The position numbers and the translations under genes are program-made. From Galbula dea (lineage: Eukaryota; Chordata; Aves; Piciformes; Galbulidae), in contig VWZX01010095.1 in assembly GCA_013399015.1 (NCBI GenBank), positions 1,426,001 through 1,490,000 on the forward strand: a stretch of 64,000 nucleotides of DNA, read 5' to 3'. Of this stretch, positions 1-11,045 are shown one piece after another. The notes under the pieces are model-generated. The model had not been told where the DNA came from. It made no database searches and saw nothing but the letters and a program-made list of their open reading frames with translations. How positions within the stretch are numbered: the stretch's first letter is position 1; each line of letters starts with the position of its first letter.

Positions 1-532
1 AGTTACTTTTTTCCAGACACATATATTTTCTTCAAAATTGTGTTTATAAAACTTAAAACATAAACTAAATGTTTATAAAGAAAAAACAAAACTAAAAACA
101 TAAGCAAAGATGAGAAATACAGTCTGCCATGCCAAAGCTCACTAATAAATCCTCAGAAAGCATGCTGAGTATGAAATTCTGACAAGAATAAAAACAGATC
201 AATCTTTGGGTTTAGAGGTTAAAGAAGAAAGAAAATGAAGTTAGAGTTTTATATTGCAGTTCACCACCAGAGATGAAAAATAATTCAAGAAAAAGTAAGA
301 CTTGGGAGAAAATATCCCATACGCAATGCAACTGTCTGCATTTATCCCTCTGTCTCACTGTAATCAGATTAATTTCTGCTGCTACCTAACTACTATATGT
401 TTTGAAAGACACTCCCCTACAATAATTCCTCTTGCTACCTGCAAGTACTTGGATTCTGGAAAGACAGCGAATCTCCTAACAAATTCCCTGATTAAAAAGA
501 GTATTCATATATACAAATACATCTATGTGTAA

Positions 533-645
533 TAATATGTAATTATATCATGTATGTGTATAGACACATGTGTATATATATATACACACATAATATTGTG
601 AATATATCTAATTTGTATAAAAATATATAGAGATATATATAACCA
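533..645. repeat. AT/TATG-rich simple repeat
   Basis: Alternating TA, TG and CA dinucleotides with embedded TATATATATA and ACACACA runs. It is low-complexity sequence with no coding signal. Confidence 0.75.
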
Positions 646-714
646 AAATTTCGATGGGAGAAGGCAACAAGGGCACTCTTGAGCCACACCCCCATCTATC
701 TGTGGTGGAGGCAG

Positions 715-800
715 AGGACTGGCCCAGGGCATGCAGCAAGACAGTGGCAGAGCCAGGATCTGGAATTGAGTCTTCCGAGCGAGGCCACTCCAACCCCATC
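715..800 (-). repeat. MIR-like SINE relic, antisense
   Basis: The sequence around GCAGTGGCAGAGCCAGGAT-type wording, preceded by a CCCAGGG...CAGCAAG stretch, resembles the reverse complement of the MIR core (CTTGCCCAAGGTCACACAGC...AGTGGCAGAGCC). The match is degenerate and judged by eye from memory of the consensus. RepeatMasker would settle it. Confidence 0.5.
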
Positions 801-2364
801 TGCACTCACATTTCCCTTATCAGTGGCACACTGAAAATGATGGTAATCCCAACCCCACTACCTCCAAGAAATATGCCTTCAAAACACTTACTTTGCAGGA
901 GGAAACCATCTAATTCATCTAAGCAGTCTAACTACTGGGGCACTGGGACAAAAACAGGATCTAAGAGAAAGGGAACAGTACCTTTGGCAGTAGTGTCAGG
1001 CTCTCCATTAGCTCAAGCACAAAGGCTGGTGTGAAGTGTCCAACAGTTTTGACCTCACTTTAAAACATGTATGTTATCAATCACACAGTAGACTTTGTGA
1101 TGAGAAGATCTTTCTACTATTCTTAAAGTCTAGGAAATAACCATTTAAAATTAACTTCAAAACGTTGATAAAGTTGTAAAGGTAAGTCTCAAAGTTAGAA
1201 AGTGTCACAATTTAAGTACCTGGTCATATACCGTTTCTCTCTCTGCTCTGACACTTTATTCAGTATGTAGGCCTGCTCTGTGGAAGCTGTCTGAGCAACC
1301 TTTGCAGCATTTATCTCAGGAGCTTAAAGGTTAAGAGCAATAAGAAGATTTCTTGAAGGTTCTTTAGCTTAAGAGCATTAAATGCCACCGCAGGAATTAG
1401 ATCCTACCTCTGCTTCCTACAGGGTACCACTGATGACCAAGAAGTCACATACACTGTGTTTTCCCAAAACGATCATCCATCTGATTATCCTCATGCTAAA
1501 AGCACCCCAAATGAGACATTTCAACAGTCTTGCTGGAACAGTGATACTCCTTGTTGCAGCTGGAGCTGTGGTCAGACACTAAAGGTTGTGTCTGTGGTGA
1601 TTTATCAGGTCAGAGGTGTCTCCAATCAGGCCTCTGAAACAAGTAGATATTTTTACCTCTATTTCTCTGGGACTGAGTACCAAGTTCACAGCACAGAACT
1701 ACAATCACCTCATCCCACGGTGAAAAATGGTGGGAAAGCAATGGATTAAACACATGTTCATGAGCTGAGTCCTGCCTCTTCTGCATGCTGAATGAAGCAG
1801 TTTCTGAAGGAAAACAGTTTGGGGACAAATAAATAATAAGTGTTATAGTATAAGTATGCACAGGAATTTAATTCAGTTCAGAGAAGCTACCTTAGTTGTA
1901 GCATTGCCCCTTCTCTGACCAGAGACCTAATTTTCTTCTTTTCGAGTTGTTTTGTAACACCATGTCGTTTCTGTGTAACACAACAGTGAAAATGATTGTA
2001 AAAGCTATTTTCTGTTTTCTAACACCTGGGATTTTATGCAGTAGTGCCTTAGTCAACTACATCAGCAGAAATTCAAAACCACACAACCATGACGACAAAA
2101 TGGAGACAGGAAGGAATAAATGAAAAATTTAAATTGCCTTTGAAAAGAGCTCGTAATTATCTCTGTGGCAGATCAGGGTGACAGAGCCTAAATGCAAGAC
2201 GCAGAAAATGGACCACACCACAGAATCAGCACACGATGGGAACACAAAAACAACACAATCTGCAGTAGTTCTTGTCAAGACATATTTTAATACCCAGAAT
2301 CAGAACCCGAGTTAACTACAGTAGAAGCTTGAGATAAATATGATATCCATGGAAAGCTGTTACT

Positions 2365-2435
2365 ACTATATATATATAAATTTATGTTATACGTGTATAT
2401 ATGCACACAAATATATATACATACATGTATATGTA
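2365..2435. repeat. TA/CA-rich simple repeat
   Basis: A run of TATATATATA, TGTATATATG and ACATACATGTATATG, compositionally like the repeat near position 580. Confidence 0.75.
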
Positions 2436-4079
2436 GAACTAAATAGTTTACTTTCATGCCTCTTACTATTCAGTGCTCAATCCCAGCTGCACTTAAATCG
2501 TGTTTTTCACCAGCTCCCGTGACACAGGAAGCACAGGGTAAAGGAAAAGAGTCCCAAGATTCCAGAAGAGGCACAGGGGTGGCACCAGACAACAGATTTG
2601 GCTCATTGATAACACCTTTGAAAACCACAAGGTATAGCACTCTTCCAGGCTAATATGCCTCTGTGATTTCAAAACTACCCTAGAGTTTCTTTAAAAGTTC
2701 TATTCACTAAATAAAATTCATCACAGTCTAGCCTAAAACAACTCTGCAGACTAAAACCTTACAGAGGGAGAATAGCTCTGCTCTTTCAGAGACAAAAATA
2801 AACATTGGGATTACTGATGGAACAGCTTGCTCCAGATTATTTTCTTCCATTTTATTAGTAGATATACAAACTACATTAGCAAAATATAAATCCTGCCATC
2901 TTTATTTTACACCAAAAAACCCACATCTGTATCATTGTTCTTTTCTGTTCCCTCAGCTTGAAAAAGGAGAATACATTATTCAAAATAAAAACAGATTATC
3001 CAAATGCATCTCTGAATAATTTGTCTCCAGTTCTCATCACAAACCAGTAATAAAGGGCTATCCCTATTTAATGCAAAGAGAAAGAAAAGCTTCACACTGG
3101 GACAGCAGCCACACGGCAACAGCTGCTGCGACTGCATTTTGTTAATTCTAATTATATATTGAATCCATATGGCCAAGACACACTACAGGAACAAAAAATG
3201 GCTTTTATTCCATGCTGGATATTGAAAACTAAGACGCTCAACCATTATCACAATTCTCATATCAAAAACTCATCTTAAAAATGGTTTCTTTCTAATGCAT
3301 AGCTTTTGCATTTCTAATGAGAAAAGTCCACAATGCTTCTGAGTTCCTTGTCTGAGATGTAAATGTTATCATTCATTGGCTAAAAGGCAGAGGAACACAA
3401 GCAAAGGGTTGCATTAGGATTACAAGTGATTATGTATTACCTAGGTTGTATCAGTGCTGTAATCGGTTTCTTCTTGTACACAGATAGTCTGAGAATCCAA
3501 ATACAGACTTGGGCTGAGATTCTGAATTTTTCAGAGTGCATCAGCATTCATATCCAGTATTTTTGTCCAGTTCTTTAAGGAAAAGCTCAACAGCATGGAT
3601 GAGATCCTCATCAAAATTACCACAAATCTAGGAGGAATTAGAACTTTGCTTTTTGGTTGAGGCCTTTTCTGGCAATTCACAAGGTTTCCATATTTAAATT
3701 CTTTCAAATAAATTTGGGGTACCCACACAAGATTCCCACATCTTTACACACACACACCCCTTCCCTCAACACAGGAAATCACCAAATTATTGTAATATTA
3801 AGGAGTTGTGGTGGGAGAGCTACTCACATCTCCAGGATGGCAGGCAAGAACAAGGAGTGCCATGCCCTGGCTCTATCTGTTCCTCATCTTTAACCAGTAA
3901 GGCATCACTGTAACATCTTGTAAGTCCCAAAGGCAAAAGCAATTCTGAGATTTTCAGAGATACAGAACTATTTCAGGTCCTCTATCACAGACACAACTAA
4001 GAAAGACTGGGTAACACACCAGACCTCAGTGAAACTCCCCTCTCTGGATATCTTCTGTCTGATTTCCCCATAGTAATGT

Positions 4080-4100
4080 GATGTCTGTCTGTCTGTCTTT
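4080..4100. repeat. (GTCT)n microsatellite
   Basis: Four consecutive GTCT-type units followed by TTTTTCC. Short simple repeat in the DLG2 intron. Confidence 0.7.
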
Positions 4101-5378
4101 TTCCTGCATGTGTATCTGTCTGCCAGCTCTCATCAACTAACTTTGAACCCTCTGCTTAGCATCAGTGCAACTTGATAGAAGTGAAGAAGCCTCACCTCCA
4201 TCAAAGGATGTACAGCCACCATGACGTGAGGAGAGTTCTAAGAGCAGGAGAGAAATGATAGTACTGCAGGGGAAATTGCACTGCCATTGAAGCAAAAATA
4301 GTGGTGGGCCAAAATCCACTGGAAACCAGCTACATTAGATCTGCTTTTTTCTTTTTTTTTTTTTTTAAACAAATGGTTCTCTCTCTGCAACCAAATTTTT
4401 GCTGGAGAACAGTGAGGGTTAGTTCCTCAAGCTGGCTGAAATCCAACCCCCAGCTCATCAAAAATCTCAGAGCTTCAAACCATGCTGAAGATCTAGCACT
4501 GCTACCTTTAGCTCTTTGGAGAGACAGCACAAATTTGCCTACTAAGAGAATTGGACTTCAAGAATAAAAGCAGTTGCAGCTGTCTTCAGGCAAAACAAAA
4601 GCTGCCCTGGAATTTAAATTTCAGCTCTGCTGTAATTTATGCTGCAAAACAGAAAGATGCCAGTTTGGGAAAGTAGGACTCTGCGTGGGGTAATAAGAGG
4701 CTGCCCCATTGTCAGAGATGTCATGTCAGTGCCTCTCAAATGTGACAGAGCACTGAAGGGTTTTTACATGTTTCTTTTGCTCCTCCACATATGTAATAGT
4801 CAGGGAGGGTTTCAATATTTTAGATACAGCTATAGAAGAATCTTTATTTCCCAGTCAAGGAAAGTGTGAATATAAATCTCTGGAAAAACCACTCCAATGC
4901 AGGATCCAAGGCAAGCAAAGTCAATGGGAGTTTTTTCTTTGACTTTGTGAACGCTGTACTTGGGCCCTTGGTGAGAGGATAGCCTAATGTCCCCGGGCTG
5001 GATGCAGGCTTGGCTACAGAGGATTAACTTCCAAGGAACTCAGTGTAGTTACAGGAGGTGAAATAGCCTGACATGACCAAAAACCAGCTCACTGAGATTG
5101 AGTCAGGAGAACAATGACATACAAGACCTCACATTCAGGAGCACTGTAAGCAGCTAAGCACACCAAACAGATAACTGGACTAAAAACATCTACTGAGAGC
5201 AAGCTTGGGAAGTATGAAGAGACAACACCCAAGGTTGTGCTTTCCTATTGAAAATGTTTCCAGTACAGCAATTCATTTCATATCTTTTTGGTCCTGAAAC
5301 ACTGACACAGCAGTAAGTGCTGAAACATGCTTCCTTCTGGGGACTGAGAAAGAATAGAACTAGCAAGGAATACCATCA

Positions 5379-5436
5379 CCATAGAAAGCTGAGTGTCAGT
5401 CACCTCCATAGAAAGGTGAGTGTCAGGCACCTCCAT
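5379..5436. repeat. 27-bp imperfect tandem duplication
   Basis: ATAGAAAG followed by a GTGAGTGTCAG/CTGAGTGTCAG block and CACCTCC occurs twice, at 5381 and 5408, so the period is 27 bp. The copies differ at only a few bases. It lies in DLG2 intronic DNA with no gene. Confidence 0.8.
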
Positions 5437-7410
5437 TTTGAAATCTTCAGCTCTAGCATGAGAAGTTTATGAGGAGACTTGGGAAACCTGGCATCACCTT
5501 GTTTGCTGTGCTGCCATGATTGTCAAATCTTATGTTTGCTCGAAGGAAGACATACAAAAGAGGTCTTGGTGGTCAAGGAGAAAAGCCTGAGAATATGATG
5601 GTAGTGTTTCTTAAAGACAGATGATAGAAGCAGATAACAACCACCTGTGGCACTGTACAGATTATTTCTATGCCTTTTGTGTAAATCTCATAAGCTTTTA
5701 ACATTGAAGGCCAGCACTACCATGTATGACTAGCAGTGGATTTTTGAGGGGCTGCACAATCCTGACTTCTCCTCTGACCATCTGTAATTGTTCTTCAACA
5801 TCTACTTTGGTGCAGGATCCAACTCCAGCCCAGAACTGTGTTGCAGGTCTCCTGCTTTTCTCACCATTTATCCTGCTGTTCACACATCTGCTTCCCAGAC
5901 CTGACCCACCTCCTTCCCTCTAGTCTCAAATCTCCTTCTATCACTTTTTAAAGGGTTTCTCCTTAAACACAACATGCCTAAACAAATTCTTTATCTTTCC
6001 ATTAACTGCCTCTATATACTACTTCTCTGTAGATGGTCAACAGCATAATTATTCTTCTCAGCATTAAAGCCTAGAAACAGAGGGAGCTTTTGCCACTATT
6101 CTTAGTTGACATGCATGGCTACACCTATCAAAATCTTTCCATTTTATGTTCTTAGTATTTTCCTTTTGTGACAGAGGTGTATTTCAATATTCCATTACTC
6201 CTATGAGAGGTTCCTCTCCAGTTTCTCTCATATCTAAAGTATGTTGAAGTATGCAAGAGGAGTTTCAGACCCAGCTCACAGCTTTGTAGACACCAAAGTT
6301 AATCATACTAAGACAAATCCATAGGAAACCAAGTTCTTGACTTGCTTCATGCTTACTACACTAAATGTTTGCATTTGTCAATCACTATGCTAGTTTTCAA
6401 TAGACGTAAACATTCTAAAATAATTAAAACAAAGGAAGACTTGCTTCGGCTCTCTTAAATGGCTATATTTTATATCCTTCCCACATACCTTATTCATCCA
6501 ATAGCACTCTCCAGTAACATGGAGGATCACAATTCCTGGAAGTTTGGATACTAATATAACACCATTGACATATACTGCCACTTAATATATACACATTTTG
6601 TATGGAAAAGTAATATGTGATTGCAGAAGAATAACCTGACTTCCTTTTTGACTTGGTTTAAAAGCCATTATCACTCTTTTAAAATCAATTGTTGTAACAA
6701 GGCTTATTTAAAAACAAGCTGAATGATGTAAACAGTCTAAAAAATGCCTCTGACTGGAAAGCCTCTAACATCTCTAAGTACAGGCTGTGGTGTAGGTGAC
6801 CAGGGAATTCTGTAAGCCTTACAGTAATGATTACTACAGCAATTTGCAGTTTTCAAGACAGGTGCTTTTATAACATCCCCATTATTTTGCAGAAATGGCA
6901 CAATATCATGGAGGGGAGGAAGGAATGTAGAATTTAAATTAAAATATGCCACTTTAAACTAGGCAAAGTTACGTAAGCATAAGAAAAAAAACATAAAGCA
7001 CGGTTTCCAAGGCCTCAGGAAAAACGTCATCTCCACTGCAGATTGGGTTTATCCCAACTTTAGAGAAACCTATTGAAATCAGTTTTACCTAATACTACAT
7101 AAGATGATTACAGCTATTTGTGGCACTATAATTCCTGCTAGAAACAAAATGATGTTTTATAGAGATGTATCTACCAAAAAAAAAAAAAGCAAACAACCCT
7201 GACATAAACCTCTTTCATCATTCTGCAGAGCAGTCTTCTAAGCTGCAAAATCATGCACTTTGCCTAATGAAATGAAGGCTAAACAAACATATAACAGAGG
7301 TTTTCAGAAATAAGTTGTACTAAACTACATATTGCACTATAAAAACCGATTAACTTTCATTTAGAACAGAACTGTAAAAAAGAAAGTTTGGTCCTCTGGA
7401 CATATCCAGA

Positions 7411-7432
7411 TTATTATTATTATTATTATTAC
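7411..7432. repeat. (TTA)n microsatellite
   Basis: Seven TTA units in a row. Simple repeat in the DLG2 intron. Confidence 0.9.
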
Positions 7433-9054
7433 TCTCTCACAGTTTTCCTTTTTCATGTCTGCACAATGCCTCCAAGATGCCTCATTATGAGACAATCCCA
7501 ACAAACAAGGTATATGGATCTTCACAGGTTTCATTTCCTCCTGCTTGCAAGGTTTTATAAAACCATCACTGCAGTTTGAGAGGACTCTGTAATTTTAAGA
7601 CAGTCAAGCTACAAACCCTACAAAAAGCAGAAGTCCTGATGAGCTTGCAATAACAACAGTACCAGAACCCCTCACCAGGCACTGAAGAATTGGTACAATC
7701 CTTTCATTGAAACTCATTTGGAATTAACTTAAGAGTAACGTCAATATCTAAAAATGCATTTTTCCCCTTGCACACTCCATATGAAGAGCTTCTCCTCCTC
7801 CCTCCTCTTAGGGCTGGATTTTCAAAGCATTGCGTTTGGGCCACTGGAGCATAAAAGGGACTCCAGAGGCTGCAGCTCCACATGTCACTTTGAAAATGTG
7901 CCTCTTAGCAACTAACTCAGTTGTAACCGAACACAGCTACTCTAGTAAGAAGTCCAGCAACAAGGAGAGCCCGAAGGGAGAAGGACACGCTCTTGAACCC
8001 AAATTAAAATGTAAAAGAACAATCCTTCAATAATCCTTCTGTAAATTACAGAACTTTTTCTTCTGTATTTGTAGTCACTTCTTGCATGTGTAGAAAATCC
8101 GGATGAAAAATACTGAATCCTCATTTTTCTCATGTTACTGCCCTGTTCAGCAGTCCACAGTTAATATGTAGGAAAAAAACTCTGAGGATCTAAACAATCA
8201 CGTGCACATGGAAAGCCCAAGTTCAAAGATGGCTAGTTGAACTAAATCACACAAGAACCTGAAAATTAAGTCTAATTAAGATTAGGCACTGAAAAATGAA
8301 TGTTTTTCAAGACCAGTAGACATTCTGTAAAAACAAAAGACAAAGAAACATTAGCAGCACAGTTTAAAAAGAGACATGAAGTTCTGCCTTAGGTACTTCT
8401 TAGTGTGGTGGTCTGATTTATAGGTGAATGGAAGAAACCAGGATTGGAAGCTAAAGCAGATATCATAGAAGTGGGGATTTTTGAAATACCAACTATGCAA
8501 TAACCTCATTATTGTGCAGTAACACCATCTTCCACACTCAAAATACTGATGAGAGGTCACTCTTTTGTATTCTTCCAGAATCTAGACCAACCAAACAGCA
8601 AATCAAATGTAAATAACTTTGAACACATCTTGCAATTCCAAAATCTCTTTCAAAACAGAAGCACTTAAGAAGAAGGAAAAGGCATCCAAAGGCATCCAAA
8701 TTCAAATGCTATCTAACTTCCACAACAACACAGTCCTCTGTCTCTTATTGTGGCAATCAAAAGATTTCATTTATTCTTCAGATTCAACCTTAATCACTTA
8801 ATCACTATAATCACTTTTTCATTTCTGGTATATGTAATACATCAACAAATACTGCAGTGAAGCCACACACAAAGCCACATGTTGTCAGAACACTTTGATG
8901 GATTACTTCAAAGTACTGCAGAAATAAATATTCAGCTAATGTCACTCATGTGACTTGTGTATTCCTTCAGCACATACTTCTATATCCACACTTATCTTCA
9001 TAAAAATAACATAGAAACTTCCCATCTTCTGAAATTTTTTTTAGTTCAAATCTA

Positions 9055-9098
9055 TCTAAGTGTTCCCTTCCAACCCCTAACATTCTATGATTCTATTT
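9055..9098 (+). repeat. CR1 LINE 3' tail fragment
   Basis: The CCCTTCCAACCC wording followed by ATTCTATGATTCTAT is the hallmark 3' end of avian CR1 elements, with the ATTCTATG octamer-type tail. Only about 40 bp of a 5'-truncated copy remain, oriented with its 3' end to the right. Confidence 0.85.
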
Positions 9099-10348
9099 AT
9101 AACTAATTGGTAAATACCATCCAATTATGAATCTATTTAATTTTTTTAAAGAAATACACAGCAAGAATACACAGCAATTAAAAATTAGGTAGGGTTTATA
9201 AAATAAAGGTAATCACTTTCAAGAAGCTGAGAGAAATGAAAAGTAAAATAGCATTGACATTAATTACTTCCATTTCCAGGAAATGTTAGAGACTGGCAAC
9301 ATACTTTTGCCATAAACACTACAGAATTACTGAAACTCATCCTGGACCTCTGTTGTCTTCACACTAATAGTGCAGTACTGATGTGCTTCTACCTTTATGA
9401 TATACAATCAAAATTTTTCCCTAACTGCTACTAATTGTAGCTCTGTAATGAGCACAGTTGGTACTCTGGCTTTAAACAACCTGAAGGCACACAGGTTTCC
9501 ACAAAGATAAACTGGGTTAAGAAACGTGCCCTTCAGACTGGTTCTGCACAAAAGGCACAGGCGTTTGTGAAGGAACACAACACTGCAGGACCAATGCAAT
9601 GTGAGCACAAGCAGAGGGAGATACAGCAGGGGTGATGCATTGCTACTGCCACTCATTCCCATCACCGGCAGCACAGGCATGGCGTGGCACAAGGGACATT
9701 CACGATCTTGAAATATTACATACAATAACTTATGGAAGTTATTCTATATAAAGCTCCAAAACACCAAGTAATTTATTTTGATAAATATCATCCTTTACAA
9801 GGTGAAATGGAGACCTTCAAGTAAATGGAAGAAAGACTGAGTGATGCTCTACATCTGTTGGAACACTAACATCGCATGAATGAGAAGGTTCTGCCAGTTT
9901 CACTGTGTCCTGGAGCATTTTCCTGACTTACTTCTGAGTTCCTTTGGCTCACACATTTCACAAAAATGTAATGCAAAGGGCAGAAAGATTTTAAATACCA
10001 CTTGGTGCCAGTGAAATCAATGAAACTTTGGCCATCTGCCTTTGTGGAGACAACTTTGTCTGCAACTTTGCATAAGCAATTATATCCTAGTGCAGTTCAG
10101 TAACTTCCATTAAACAAAGGAAAGCAGCAAGGATTAGGAATAACCATTTGATGCCTCATCTTGCATGAGTTCTTTTTACTCTTTCTTACATCACAAATAA
10201 GAAGATACCTTTGAAACCTGGTAGGATCACCTCAATGTGCTGTTCCATTGTAAATGCAAATTAAACAGTGACCAATGAGAAAGTTACTAAGTCTGATCTA
10301 GCTCTGGCCTTCAAGAACATATATCCAGTATTAAATATTAGTACCTAC

Positions 10349-10480
10349 CTAGGAGTGCCTGAAACAAGCTGCTCTTAAAGATGCCCATCACCTTTCTGAT
10401 GGCTTTTTTCAGTTGTTGCTCTTCTGGCTTCCTTAATTTTTTACAATATTCTTCCAGCAGCACTAAAGCTCGGTCAGTAT
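10349..10480 (-). CDS. DLG2: DLG2 exon encoding most of the L27 domain (partial gene)
   Basis: On the minus strand a TGTTTCAG acceptor ends at 10,481 and a GTAGGT donor starts at 10,348. Between them are 132 nt with a fully open frame (2 nt + 43 codons + 1 nt). The product begins (D)TDRALVLLEEYCKKL and ends VMGIFKSSLFQALL. This is the L27 domain of the SAP97/PSD-93 MAGUK family; DLG1 has DTQRALHLLEEY at the same place. MGIFKSSLFQALL points to DLG2 (PSD-93) rather than its paralogues, as does synteny with TMEM126A. L27 domains mediate hetero-oligomerisation of scaffolds such as CASK and LIN7, so this exon belongs to the long L27-containing isoform rather than the palmitoylated short ones. The donor leaves a single G, expected to complete the Asp of a DIQEFYEV-like sequence. 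The upstream exon with the start codon was not identified. DLG2 runs to the left, opposite to TMEM126A. Confidence 0.9.
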
Positions 10481-10855
10481 CTGAAACAAACAAGAACACA
10501 CACACACAAGAAGCTTTTTATTGGCTCTGGAAAGTATTCAAACACTCAAATATAAACTTCACATTTCTAAAGGCACTGTTCACTTTAAAGGAACATTTAT
10601 AAGAAATGTTGTTGCATTCTGCCATTAGCTGTATGCCGAGAGCAGCACAGGCAAGATGGAGAGAATAACAACAAAAGTTCAGCTTTTTTCTATATAAAAC
10701 CAGCTGGAATCCATGGATTTTGGACAAAATTACAATTTGCAAAAGCTACAAAATTACAGACATGAACTATTATGGATACTCATGCAGGGTAACTGGCCTT
10801 AAAACATACTCAGACAAGACATGAAAGCATTTGCTTCACACCTGCAGAACTCAGT

Positions 10856-11045
10856 TCACAGAATCACAGAATGTTAGGAGTTGGAAGGGACCTCGAAAGA
10901 TCATCTAGTCCAACCCCCCTGCCAGAGTAGGATTCCCTAGACCAGGTCACACAGAAGCGCATCCAGACTGGTTTTTAATATCTCCATAGAAGGAGACTCC
11001 ACAACCTCTCTGGGCAGTCTGTGCCAGGGCTCTGTTCTCTGAATA
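10856..11045 (-). repeat. CR1 LINE fragment, antisense
   Basis: It opens with TCACAGAATCACAGAATG, then GTTGGAAGGGACCT, ATCATCTAGTCCAACCCCC, an ACCAGGTCACACAGAAG-like block and CTCTGGGCAGTCTGTGCCAG. This is the reverse complement of the 3' end of avian CR1 elements, so the element's 3' end lies at the low coordinate. It is 5'-truncated, as most CR1 copies are. Confidence 0.95.

Larger units (their letters stand above)
1..10348 (-). other. DLG2: DLG2 intron 3' of the L27 exon (no coding exon seen)
   Basis: This stretch follows the L27 exon in the direction of DLG2 transcription and should be intron. The next exon should begin by completing a GAY Asp codon and encode the rest of L27 (a DIQEFYEVTLL-like sequence in this family). 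I looked for its reverse complement and did not find it, so it probably lies left of the window. Short open frames here lack conserved motifs and splice context. The region holds AT-rich simple repeats, a probable MIR relic, a 27-bp tandem duplication and a CR1 tail. Confidence 0.7.

Noticed and set aside
654..1034. 126-codon plus-strand open frame near the left edge
   Set aside because: It overlaps a probable MIR relic, has no recognisable domain, and shows no splice or promoter context.
6490..6581. Exon-like segment on the minus strand in the DLG2 intron, ending at an AATAAG|GTATGT donor
   Set aside because: The donor looks good, but the only nearby acceptor lacks a pyrimidine tract and the peptide matches no DLG2 sequence I know.
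9408..9725. 105-codon minus-strand open frame rich in Leu, Val and Cys
   Set aside because: No family match, no Kozak or splice context, and located in DLG2 intron. It looks like a chance frame.
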